The notes under the pieces: generated by a model
What the model saw: the letters and a program-made list of their open reading frames with translations, nothing else
Told to the model about the DNA's origin: nothing
The model's database searches: none
NCBI GenBank assembly: GCA_965661345.1
Contig: CBFIDK010000013.1
Coordinates: forward strand, 1-40,960
DNA from: GCA-2862585 sp965661345
GTDB lineage: Bacteria; Bacteroidota; Bacteroidia; Flavobacteriales; UBA7312
DNA: 40,960 bases
Direction: 5' to 3'
Translations under genes and position numbers: made by a program
In this document: positions 33,880 through 40,960 of the stretch, in pieces
Position numbering within the stretch: position 1 is the stretch's first letter
Layout: each line of letters opens with the position of its first letter

Positions 33880-35103
33880 TTTTTCAAAAGTGATTAGCGT
33901 ATTTTCTATGATACCAATACACTTCATTAATTCTTCTTTTGAAATCACTAAAGGAGGCGCAAAACGAATAATATTCCCATGAGTAGGCTTTGCTAATAAA
34001 CCATTGTCTCTTAGTGCCATACACATATCCCAAGCTGTTGAACTATCCTCAGAATCGTTAATGACAATTGCGTTTAAAAGTCCTTTACCTCTTATCAAAG
34101 AAACGATATTCAAATGCCCTAAACGCTTATTCAGTTCAGTTCTAAAAATTTCGCCTAACTCTGTAGCATTTTCTGATAGTTTTTCTTCGACAACGACCTC
34201 AAGTGCAGCTTGTGCAACTTTACAAGCTAATGGATTTCCTCCGAATGTAGAACCGTGTTCGCCTGGCTTTATGCAAAGCATCACGTCATCGTCTGCTAAA
34301 ACTGCTGAAACTGGCAAAACACCTCCTGATAATGCTTTTCCTAAAATTAAAATATCTGGACGTGCATCTTCAAAATCACAGGCTATCATTTTACCAGTTC
34401 GGGCGATACCTGTTTGTACCTCGTCGGCAATAAACAAGACGTTGTATTTTGTACATAATGCTCTAACGCCAGCCAAATATCCTTCATCAGGAACAACCAC
34501 TCCAGCCTCTCCTTGAATTGGCTCTACCATAAAAGCACATACATTTGGGTCTTTTAACTCGTTTTCTAAAGCCTCTAAGTCGTTGTATGGGATTAAATCA
34601 TAGCCAGGCATGAAAGGCCCAAAACCTTTGTATGAAGTTGGGTCATCAGAACTTGAAATAGCCGCTAGTGTACGCCCCCAGAAATTACCGTTAGCAAAAA
34701 TGATTCTGGCTTTATTTTCAGCGATGCCTTTTTTCATATAGCCCCACTTACGCGCCAATTTGTTTGCTGTTTCGCCACCTTCAACGCCTGTATTCATCGG
34801 TAGCACTTTGTCGTATCCAAACAAATCTGTCATGAACTTTTCGTACTGACCTAAAATATTATTGTGAAAGGCCCTTGATGTTAGTGTTAAGGTTGAAGCT
34901 TGATCAGTTAAAGCTTTGATAATTTTTGGGTGACAATGCCCTTGATTTACTGCTGAATATGCCGAAAGAAAATCAAAATACTTCTTCCCTTCCACATCCC
35001 ACACATAAACGCCTTCTCCTTTAGAGAGCACTACAGGTAACGGGTGGTAGTTGTGAGCACCGTATTTTTCTTCTATTTCAATAAGTTCTTGTGAGCTATA
35101 CAT
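33877..35103 (-). CDS. rocD: Ornithine--oxo-acid aminotransferase
   Basis: 408 residues, full-length class III PLP aminotransferase. Starts SSQELIEIEEKYGAHNYHPLPVVL, typical of RocD; MNTGVEGGETANKLARKWGY is the PLP phosphate-binding region, IADEVQTGIARTGKM holds the cofactor Asp, and K256 in ILGKALSGGVLPVSAVL is the Schiff-base lysine. Converts ornithine and 2-oxoglutarate to glutamate semialdehyde and glutamate. Own promoter box at 35122-35129; divergent from rlmD. Confidence 0.95.
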   Translation of the reverse strand: MYSSQELIEIEEKYGAHNYHPLPVVLSKGEGVYVWDVEGKKYFDFLSAYSAVNQGHCHPKIIKALTDQASTLTLTSRAFHNNILGQYEKFMTDLFGYDKVLPMNTGVEGGETANKLARKWGYMKKGIAENKARIIFANGNFWGRTLAAISSSDDPTSYKGFGPFMPGYDLIPYNDLEALENELKDPNVCAFMVEPIQGEAGVVVPDEGYLAGVRALCTKYNVLFIADEVQTGIARTGKMIACDFEDARPDILILGKALSGGVLPVSAVLADDDVMLCIKPGEHGSTFGGNPLACKVAQAALEVVVEEKLSENATELGEIFRTELNKRLGHLNIVSLIRGKGLLNAIVINDSEDSSTAWDMCMALRDNGLLAKPTHGNIIRFAPPLVISKEELMKCIGIIENTLITFEK

Positions 35104-35121
35104 ATCTTTAATTTTGAGCTA

Positions 35122-35129
35122 CAAATTTA
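35122..35129 (-). promoter_or_regulatory. -7 promoter box of rocD
   Basis: Minus strand TAAATTTG, exact TAnnTTTG, 18 bp before the ATG at 35103. Confidence 0.6.
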
Positions 35130-35173
35130 GAAAAATGTATTTGGTTGCAGAATAAATCAGTGTTTTAATATTC

Positions 35174-35181
35174 TATATTTG
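35174..35181 (+). promoter_or_regulatory. -7 promoter box of rlmD, 5 nt before the start codon
   Basis: TATATTTG, exact TAnnTTTG, with its final G only 5 nt from the A of the ATG at 35186. By the rnpB calibration, transcription would start at or next to the start codon. Confidence 0.6.
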
Positions 35182-35185
35182 CGAC

Positions 35186-36595
35186 ATGGGAAGAAAAAAG
35201 AAAAAGATACTACTAGAAAATGTACTTATAGCTGATGCTGGAGCAAAAGGCAAATCCATAAGTCGGCTCGAAAATGGACTCGTTCTTTTTGTTGAAGGTG
35301 CAGTTCCTGGTGATGTTTGCGATGTATTGGTTCACAAAAAACGTCGGTCATTTTTAGAGGGAAAACCCGTAAAGTTTCACTCTTACTCTGAAAAACGAAA
35401 AGAAGCTAAATGCGAACATTTTGGATTGTGTGGCGGTTGCAAATGGCAATTTATGGCCTATAAGCATCAGTTAGATTACAAACAAAAAGAAGTAGTCGAT
35501 GCACTAAGTAGAATTGGCGGCATTGAATTACCAGAAGTTTCTCCTATTTTGAAATGTGAGAATGAGTTTAACTACCGAAATAAAATGGATTTTGCATTTA
35601 CTAACAGACGCTGGATTACTGATGAAGAAAGTAAAAATGGTGAAGAGATAAAAGACCGCAACGGCGCTGGCTTTAGAGTCGCTGGGTTTTGGGATAAGGT
35701 AATTAACCTCAACGAGTGTCACCTACAAGCTGAGCCTTCCAATGCCATTCGTAAAGCAGCCAGAGATTATGCTATTAAACACGAACTAGACTTTTTTGAT
35801 ATTTCTGAAAAGGAAGGATTTTTAAGAGCCTTAACCTTAAGAATGAGCAGTACAGGTGAAATAATGGCACTTTTTCAATTTTTTTATGAAGATAAAGCAA
35901 AAAGAGAAGGTCTTTTGAACTACTTACATGAAAAGTTTCCTGAAATTACTTCCCTTCTTTACACTATTAACGATAAAGGAAATGAAAGTATTTTTGACTT
36001 AAACATTATAACCTATGCTGGAGAAGATTGTATTTATGAAGAAATGGAAGGCTTAAAATTCAAAATTGGTCCTAAATCGTTTTATCAAACAAATTCTAAA
36101 CAAGCCTATGAGCTGTATAAAGTAGCCAGAGATTTTGCTGACATACAAAAAGATGACATCGTTTATGACTTGTACACTGGTACAGGAACTATCGCACAAT
36201 TTGTTTCCAAAAATGCTTTGAAAGTAATTGGTGTAGAATCTGTTCCTGAGGCAATTGAAGCTGCTAAAGAAAATGCTAAAAATAATGGCATCGACAACTG
36301 CAAATTTTATGTAGGTGATATGAAAGAGGTATTCACCGAAAACTTTATTCGTTCAAATGGCCGACCAGATGTCGTTATTACCGACCCTCCTAGGGACGGT
36401 ATGCATAAGAATGTGATTGGTCAATTATTGGATGTAGGGGCAAAGAAAATTGTATATGTTAGTTGCAACCCCGCTACTCAAGCTCGAGATTTAGCACTAA
36501 TGACCGAACATTATACCGTTACCAAAGTTCAACCTGTTGATATGTTTCCTCAAACCTATCATGTAGAAAATGTTGTATTACTAGAAAGAAAATAA
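35186..36595 (+). CDS. rlmD: 23S rRNA (uracil-1939 C5)-methyltransferase
   Basis: 469 residues. N-terminal TRAM domain (about 5-65), a 4Fe-4S cluster site with C76, C82 and C85 (CEHFGLCGGCKWQ) and a later Cys, the SAM-binding domain (VYDLYTGTGTIAQFV), and catalytic Cys in YVSCNPATQARDL. It is the RlmD/RumA type of rRNA m5U methyltransferase. Starts almost directly at a -7 box. The downstream methyltransferase gene begins at the base after its stop. Confidence 0.92.
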   Translation: MGRKKKKILLENVLIADAGAKGKSISRLENGLVLFVEGAVPGDVCDVLVHKKRRSFLEGKPVKFHSYSEKRKEAKCEHFGLCGGCKWQFMAYKHQLDYKQKEVVDALSRIGGIELPEVSPILKCENEFNYRNKMDFAFTNRRWITDEESKNGEEIKDRNGAGFRVAGFWDKVINLNECHLQAEPSNAIRKAARDYAIKHELDFFDISEKEGFLRALTLRMSSTGEIMALFQFFYEDKAKREGLLNYLHEKFPEITSLLYTINDKGNESIFDLNIITYAGEDCIYEEMEGLKFKIGPKSFYQTNSKQAYELYKVARDFADIQKDDIVYDLYTGTGTIAQFVSKNALKVIGVESVPEAIEAAKENAKNNGIDNCKFYVGDMKEVFTENFIRSNGRPDVVITDPPRDGMHKNVIGQLLDVGAKKIVYVSCNPATQARDLALMTEHYTVTKVQPVDMFPQTYHVENVVLLERK

Positions 36596-37180
36596 ATGCT
36601 TGATAAAGAATTTTGGGATAATCGCTATAAATCTGAACAAACAGGCTGGGATATTGGCTATCCATCTACACCAATTAAGGCGTTTTTTGATGGCTTCAAC
36701 AACAAAAGTGTTAGCATACTAATTCCTGGTTGTGGAAGAAGTTATGAAGCCGAATATTTATTCTCTATTGGATTTAAGAATATTCACGTCTTAGATATAT
36801 CGCCAACTGCTCTGAATGAATTTTCAGAGCGATCGACTAACTTTCCTGAAAATCAATTAATTGAAGGTGACTTTTTTAATCATTCTGGAAAATACGATAT
36901 CATTTTAGAGCAAACGTTCTTTTGCGCTATAGACCCTGCCTTAAGGCCTTCTTATGTTGAGCATTGCCACAGTTTATTAAATGATGCTGGACAAATTGTT
37001 GGATTACTTTTTTCTGAAGAATTAAACAACGACAAACCCCCATTTGGTGGAAGCAAAGAAGAGTATGTGTCTTTATTCTCTTCACGCTTTAATATTAAAA
37101 CCATGGAAATTGCTAAAAATTCAATTCCTCAACGTGCAGGCAGGGAATTTTTTATCACTTTTCAAAAGAAGAATGTGTAA
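36596..37180 (+). CDS. TPMT-like SAM-dependent methyltransferase
   Basis: 194 residues. FWDNRYKSEQTGWDIGYPSTPI at the N-terminus is the hallmark of the thiopurine/thiol S-methyltransferase family; LIPGCGRSYEAEYL is the SAM site, and EQTFFCAIDP and PPFGGSKEEY are further family motifs. In bacteria these enzymes methylate thiols, thiocyanate, selenium or tellurium compounds. The true substrate is unknown. It abuts rlmD (stop and start are adjacent), so it is in that operon. Confidence 0.85.
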   Translation: MLDKEFWDNRYKSEQTGWDIGYPSTPIKAFFDGFNNKSVSILIPGCGRSYEAEYLFSIGFKNIHVLDISPTALNEFSERSTNFPENQLIEGDFFNHSGKYDIILEQTFFCAIDPALRPSYVEHCHSLLNDAGQIVGLLFSEELNNDKPPFGGSKEEYVSLFSSRFNIKTMEIAKNSIPQRAGREFFITFQKKNV

Positions 37181-37189
37181 ATTAGCGAT

Positions 37190-37696
37190 ATGAAAATGAG
37201 TTCCTCAAATACATTAGTTTTAAACGCCCAGCAGATTGAACAAAAATTGCGCCGCATGGCATGGCAAATTTTTGAAAAAAATCATCTTGAAAAAGAAATT
37301 ATTATTGCTGGAATAAGTCCTCAAGGTGCGATAGTATCGCAACGTCTTTCTCAATTTTTAATGGAAATATCATCGGTTAAAGTTGAAGTTATTGAAGTAA
37401 AGCTCAACAAAGACAACCCTCTATCAGAAGAAATAAAAGTCAGTGCTCACAGTAAGCTAAACAATAAAGTTGTTGTTCTAGTAGATGATGTTCTAAATTC
37501 TGGAAAAACCCTAATGTATGCTGCGCAATACTTTATAAATCAACCTTTAAAAAAGTTAATGACAACCGTTTTAATTGATAGAAACTATAAACGATTCCCA
37601 ATCAAAGCCGATATTGTAGGCTTATCTTTGGCAACTACTCTTCAAGAACATGTAAGTGTAGAATTTGGAGAAACGGAAGCCGTTTTTCTCAATTAA
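37190..37696 (+). CDS. PyrR-like phosphoribosyltransferase-fold protein
   Basis: 168 residues. Type I phosphoribosyltransferase fold with the PRPP loop VVLVDDVLNSGKTLMYA (about 93-109) and IIAGISPQGAIVSQRL earlier. It resembles PyrR-type proteins (uracil phosphoribosyltransferase/regulator), but regulatory RNA binding cannot be shown. A one-mismatch -7 box (TAAATTAG, 37178-37185) ends 5 nt before the ATG, within the stop of the upstream gene, so it may have its own near-leaderless transcript. Its stop overlaps the convergent hemN stop by four bases. Confidence 0.8.
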   Translation: MKMSSSNTLVLNAQQIEQKLRRMAWQIFEKNHLEKEIIIAGISPQGAIVSQRLSQFLMEISSVKVEVIEVKLNKDNPLSEEIKVSAHSKLNNKVVVLVDDVLNSGKTLMYAAQYFINQPLKKLMTTVLIDRNYKRFPIKADIVGLSLATTLQEHVSVEFGETEAVFLN

Positions 37697-39055
37697 ATCG
37701 TCATAGAAAATACCGGCTTTTCAGGCTGATTTCTCAAAAGGTGTAGATCAAAAGCCATACATACGTTTCTAACAAATGGTATCCCTTTTTCGACTACAAT
37801 CAATTTATTATTACTAACTGTAATCAGTCCGTCATTTACCATTTCCTGCAAATGCGAAATTGTATTTTCCAAGCCCTCAAAACGCATCTCTGACTCTACC
37901 CATGACGTCTTAAAGTGACACATAATATTCAAAATATGCTTTCTTATCACTTTGTCTTCTTCACTAAGAATGTGCCCTCTAAAAAATGGAAATTGACCAG
38001 CGTTTACGCATTCTTCATATTCTTTTACATTTTTAATATTTTGGGCAAAACCTCCCCAACTGTCGCCAATGGAAGACAATCCCAAACCAATCATCAATTG
38101 CGTTTTATTTATAGTATAGCCCATAAAATTTCTATACAATGTTTTTTCGATAGTAGACTGGTATAAACTATCGGTTTTTAATGCAAAATGATCCATGCCA
38201 ATTTCTTCATAACCCAAATCTATAAAAGCTGATTTTGCAGTCTCGTAGAGTATCCTTTTCTCATCTGCTTTTGGTAAATCTTTTTCATCAAAGCCTCTTT
38301 GCCCTACTCCTTTAATCCAAGGTACATGGGCGTAACTGTAAAAAGAGATTCTATCTGGCATAAGAGCAGCCGTTTTTTTGATACTATCCTTAATATTATC
38401 TAGTGTCTGAAAAGGTAAACCAAATACGAGGTCATGACTAAGTGAGGTATAACCTATCTCTTTTGACCAATTACTTACTTTTTCTACTAGCTCAAAAGAT
38501 TGTATACGATTAATGGCTTTATGAACCTTCTCTCCAAAATCTTGAATACCAAAGCTTAATCGCCTAAATCCTAAGTCAAATAAGGTGTGTAGCTGTTCTT
38601 TAGTACTGTTATTGGGGTGGGCTTCAAAACTCAATTCGTGTGTAGATGCCAAAGATGACATACTCAAAATACCATTTATCAATCTTCTTAGATTCTCACT
38701 AGAAAAAAAAAGTCGGCGTTCCCCCGCCTAAATGCATCTCTTTAATGCAGGGTACTTCTTCTAAAAAATCAACATAAAGTTTCCATTCTTGTAGTACAGC
38801 GTCAATGTAACTGTCATCTACCTGGTGTCGCTTTGTAATGTGCTTGTGACAAGTACAAAATGTGCATAGACTCTCGCAGAATGGCAAATGAATATATATG
38901 CTTATTCCCAATGACCTACTTTTCTGAAAAGTAAGCTTCAATTCTTTTAAATAAGAATCAGTCGAAAAGCTAGAATTATCCCAATAAGGAACGGTCGGAT
39001 ATGAAGTATATCTAGTACCAGCTTGGTTATATTTAGAAATTAAAGATTGTAGCAC
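37693..39055 (-). pseudogene. hemN: Oxygen-independent coproporphyrinogen III oxidase, interrupted by a frameshift
   Basis: Two adjacent frames together make a full HemN. The 5' part (GTG at 39055 to stop 38699) has TRYTSYPTVPYW, the radical-SAM cluster CESLCTFC, and HLGGGTPTFF; the 3' part (to 37693) continues with INGILSMSS, FEAHPNN, RLSFGIQDF, SFYSYAHVPW and the C-terminal domain. The break is in a run of nine A on the plus strand (38703-38711, T on the coding strand); with eight, the frame reads on as TFFSSENLRRLINGI. So one base too many disrupts it. Either a sequencing/assembly error, a true recent mutation, or slippage that restores some product. HemN makes protoporphyrinogen IX without oxygen. 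Confidence 0.85.
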
Positions 39056-39091
39056 AATGTATTGCTCAAAATTCAGAAAGTAAAATTAAAA

Positions 39092-39541
39092 TCATGTTCT
39101 CTTGAGCATTTCTGTATGTGGAATTCCATCTTCTAAGTATTCTTTTCCTGTAGATTCAAAGCCAAATTTTTGGTAAAATGGTAATAAATGTGTCTGAGCA
39201 GAAATTCGGTTATTGCTTGTGCCAAATACTTTAACAGAGTAGTAAATTCCTTCATTCATTAAAGCGATACCTAGACCCTTACCTCTATAAGTCGGAGCGG
39301 TTACTATACGACCAAAAGACATTTCTTCATAACTTATTCCAGGCTTCACCAGTCGAAGATAGGCTGCTAAAGAATTATGCGCGTAAGCCATGAGGTGATA
39401 TGAATCTTTATCCTTTTCATCAGCATCTAGATAAGGACAGTTTTGCTCAACAACGAAAACCTCTTGACGCAATACCATTATGTCGTGTAATTCCGACTTT
39501 GTTAAATCGTCATATGATTTGAATCTCCACTCAATATACAT
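39092..39541 (-). CDS. ElaA-like GNAT-family N-acetyltransferase
   Basis: 149 residues of the ElaA type. MYIEWRFKSYDDLTKSELHDI and LRQEVFVVEQNCPYLDADEKD form the typical start; the acetyl-CoA loop is APTYRGKGLGIALM. It probably acetylates a small molecule or peptide; the substrate of ElaA is not established. Minus strand TACATTTA (39546-39553) is a one-mismatch -7 box ending 5 nt before the ATG. Divergent from the DtxR-like gene. Confidence 0.88.
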   Translation of the reverse strand: MYIEWRFKSYDDLTKSELHDIMVLRQEVFVVEQNCPYLDADEKDKDSYHLMAYAHNSLAAYLRLVKPGISYEEMSFGRIVTAPTYRGKGLGIALMNEGIYYSVKVFGTSNNRISAQTHLLPFYQKFGFESTGKEYLEDGIPHTEMLKRT

Positions 39542-39616
39542 TAGGTAAATGTAGAAAAAAAATAAGTTCTCAAAAATATTTTAGGCAAAGCTAAAAATAA
39601 TACGAAATAAAATATT

Positions 39617-39624
39617 TACATTTG
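39617..39624 (+). promoter_or_regulatory. -7 promoter box of the DtxR-like gene, 5 nt before the start codon
   Basis: TACATTTG, exact TAnnTTTG, whose final G is 5 nt from the A of the ATG at 39629. Same geometry as rlmD. Confidence 0.6.
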
Positions 39625-39628
39625 CGAA

Positions 39629-40285
39629 ATGACTACTTTAGCAGAAGAAAATTATTTAAAAGCAATATTAAAATTATCCAATTATAAATTGGAAAATGTG
39701 TCAACCAATGCTATTGCCAAAGAGCTAAACACCAAAGCATCGTCGGTTACTGAAATGATTAAAAAATTAACCGACAAAAAGCTAGTCAATTATCAAAAAT
39801 ACAAAGGAGTTTATCTCAGCGAGAACGGTTATAAAACAGCCATTGACATTGTGAGAAAACATCGTCTTTGGGAGTGTTTTTTAGTCAGTAAACTTGAATT
39901 CGATTGGGATGAAGTCCATGACGTTGCTGAACAACTTGAACACATTAAATCATCAAAACTAATCAACTCCCTTGATTCATTTTTAGGAAAACCTAAAATA
40001 GACCCTCACGGGGAACCCATTCCAGACATAAATGGCTTGTTTCCAAAATCTGATGCTTTACCATTGATTCAATTCCCAGAACATTCAAAAGGGGAAATTG
40101 TTGGCGTTACCAACGATAACCCTTCATTGTTAAAGTATTTGAATTCACTTTCAATTACCATTGGAAGTACATTACTCATCTCTAGAAAAATAGAATTTGA
40201 CAATTCTCTAGAAATACAAGTTAATAACTCCAAAAGCCACATTAGTTATGAAGTGGCAAAAACGCTTTTAATTAAAGAATTATGA
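39629..40285 (+). CDS. DtxR/MntR-family metal-dependent transcriptional repressor
   Basis: 218 residues. N-terminal winged helix (EENYLKAILKLSNYKLENVSTNAIAKEL, then KASSVTEMIKKLTDKKLVNYQKYKGVYL), the metal/dimer domain with RKHRLWECFL, DEVHDVAEQLEHI and DPHGEPIPD (candidate ligands His, Glu, Cys), and a C-terminal FeoA/SH3-like domain (about 145-218). It represses metal-uptake genes when Mn, Fe or Zn is plentiful. It overlaps by ATGA with the ZIP transporter gene that follows, which makes that transporter its likely target. No palindromic operator was recognised in the short upstream region. Confidence 0.92.
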   Translation: MTTLAEENYLKAILKLSNYKLENVSTNAIAKELNTKASSVTEMIKKLTDKKLVNYQKYKGVYLSENGYKTAIDIVRKHRLWECFLVSKLEFDWDEVHDVAEQLEHIKSSKLINSLDSFLGKPKIDPHGEPIPDINGLFPKSDALPLIQFPEHSKGEIVGVTNDNPSLLKYLNSLSITIGSTLLISRKIEFDNSLEIQVNNSKSHISYEVAKTLLIKEL

Positions 40286-40960
40286 TAAATGAATTTTATA
40301 GTTGGTTTGTAATTCAACACCCCATTCTTCAAGCTCTACTAGCAGGGCTTTTTACATGGGGACTAACAGCCGCTGGAGCTGCATTGGTTGTGTTTTTTAA
40401 TAAGTCAAACAGAAAATTACTAGACACCTCATTAGGCTTTACAGCTGGCGTTATGATTGCAGCCAGTTTTTGGTCGTTACTATCACCAGCAATCAGCTAT
40501 GTTGAAATGCAAAACGAGATGGGCACCTCCAACCTACCCTCCTGGTTCCCTCCAGCTGTAGGCTTTTTTATGGGTGCTTTATTTTTATACTCCCTAGATA
40601 AAATCATTCCACACTTACACTTATTTAAAAAAGTAGAAGAAGCTGAGGGCTATCCTACAAAATGGAAAAAAACCATTCTTTTGGTATTAGCTATTGCCCT
40701 ACACAACATCCCTGAAGGATTAGCTGTTGGCGTTGCTTTTGGCGCAATTGCGCATGGTATTCCTGGTTTTGAAATTGGTGCTGCTATAGCGCTGGCAATC
40801 GGAATTGGAATTCAGAATTTTCCTGAGGGATTTGCTGTTTCTATACCCTTAAGGCGACAAGGTGTTAGTCGATGGAAAAGTTGGAAATGGGGTCAACTTT
40901 CTGCTATCGTTGAGCCAATATTTGCAGTTATCGGAGCTGTTGCTGTAATGTACACCTTAC
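40282..40960 (+). CDS. ZIP family divalent metal transporter (continues past the window)
   Basis: Open from ATG at 40282 to the window end, 226 codons without a stop. Translation gives MINEFYSWFVIQHPILQALL at the start, then several hydrophobic helices. Two family motifs are clear: HNIPEGLAVGVAF and QNFPEGFAVSIPL, the metal-coordinating helices 4 and 5 of ZIP proteins such as ZupT, which bring Zn or Fe into the cytoplasm. A cytosolic loop has HLHLF. Starts inside the stop of the DtxR-like gene (ATGA). About one or two helices remain beyond the window. Confidence 0.9.
   Translation, partial: MINEFYSWFVIQHPILQALLAGLFTWGLTAAGAALVVFFNKSNRKLLDTSLGFTAGVMIAASFWSLLSPAISYVEMQNEMGTSNLPSWFPPAVGFFMGALFLYSLDKIIPHLHLFKKVEEAEGYPTKWKKTILLVLAIALHNIPEGLAVGVAFGAIAHGIPGFEIGAAIALAIGIGIQNFPEGFAVSIPLRRQGVSRWKSWKWGQLSAIVEPIFAVIGAVAVMYTL

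Overview
The window is from a low-GC member of the Bacteroidota, most likely a marine Flavobacteriia or Cryomorphaceae-like organism. The evidence is the repeated Bacteroidota-type -7 promoter box (TAnnTTTG) ahead of genes on both strands, TonB-dependent receptors with CarboxypepD-like N-terminal plug extensions, a DUF4249 partner lipoprotein, type IX secretion C-terminal sorting domains, a HYC_CC_PP-type small protein and AT-rich coding. No phage, insertion sequence, integrase or CRISPR array was seen; this is ordinary chromosome.

Layout. 1-3.7 kb: end of a YceI-like gene, a pirin-like bicupin, and a three-gene minus-strand ABC export/import module (ATPase, FtsX-like permease with a His-rich loop, small secreted protein). 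3.9-5.2 kb: a large acidic T9SS-type secreted protein with three dockerin-like repeats and a strong terminator. 5.4-9.9 kb: a sulfur/persulfide cluster (Crp/Fnr-type regulator, TauE exporter, CstB-like persulfide dioxygenase-rhodanese, free rhodanese, two YeeE/YedE halves). Two near-identical 14-bp palindromes sit at exactly the same distance upstream of two promoters there. 10-16 kb: MsrA, a GapN-like aldehyde dehydrogenase, tRNA-Pro(GGG), a TonB receptor/DUF4249 pair, TrxB. 16.9-21.6 kb: a secreted hypothetical protein, the RNase P RNA, RidA, a secreted intradiol-dioxygenase-like protein and a 7TM-HD (PgpH-like) phosphodiesterase. 21.7-30.8 kb: thiolase, NlpC/P60 peptidase, HtrA protease, a cupredoxin, prolyl oligopeptidase, RdgB, RlmH, NadC, YihY. 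30.8-33.9 kb: a minus-strand putative metal operon (HYC_CC_PP protein, TonB receptor, DsrE-like protein and a possible 28-residue membrane peptide). 33.9-40.96 kb: RocD, RlmD, a TPMT-like methyltransferase, a PyrR-like phosphoribosyltransferase, a frameshifted hemN, ElaA acetyltransferase, and a DtxR regulator overlapping a ZIP transporter that runs off the window end.

How they work together. The clearest system is the sulfane-sulfur module: the regulator probably senses sulfur stress, the CstB-like enzyme oxidises persulfide to sulfite/thiosulfate, rhodaneses shuttle sulfane sulfur, TauE exports sulfite-like anions and the YeeE halves move thiosulfate. Metal handling is a second theme (His-rich ABC permease, HYC_CC_PP/TonB operon, DtxR-ZIP). 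The most informative regulatory observations are the shared operator geometry in the sulfur cluster and a set of genes whose -7 box ends only 5-7 nt before the start codon, implying leaderless or nearly leaderless mRNAs; rnpB in the same window supplies an internal calibration of box-to-start distance.
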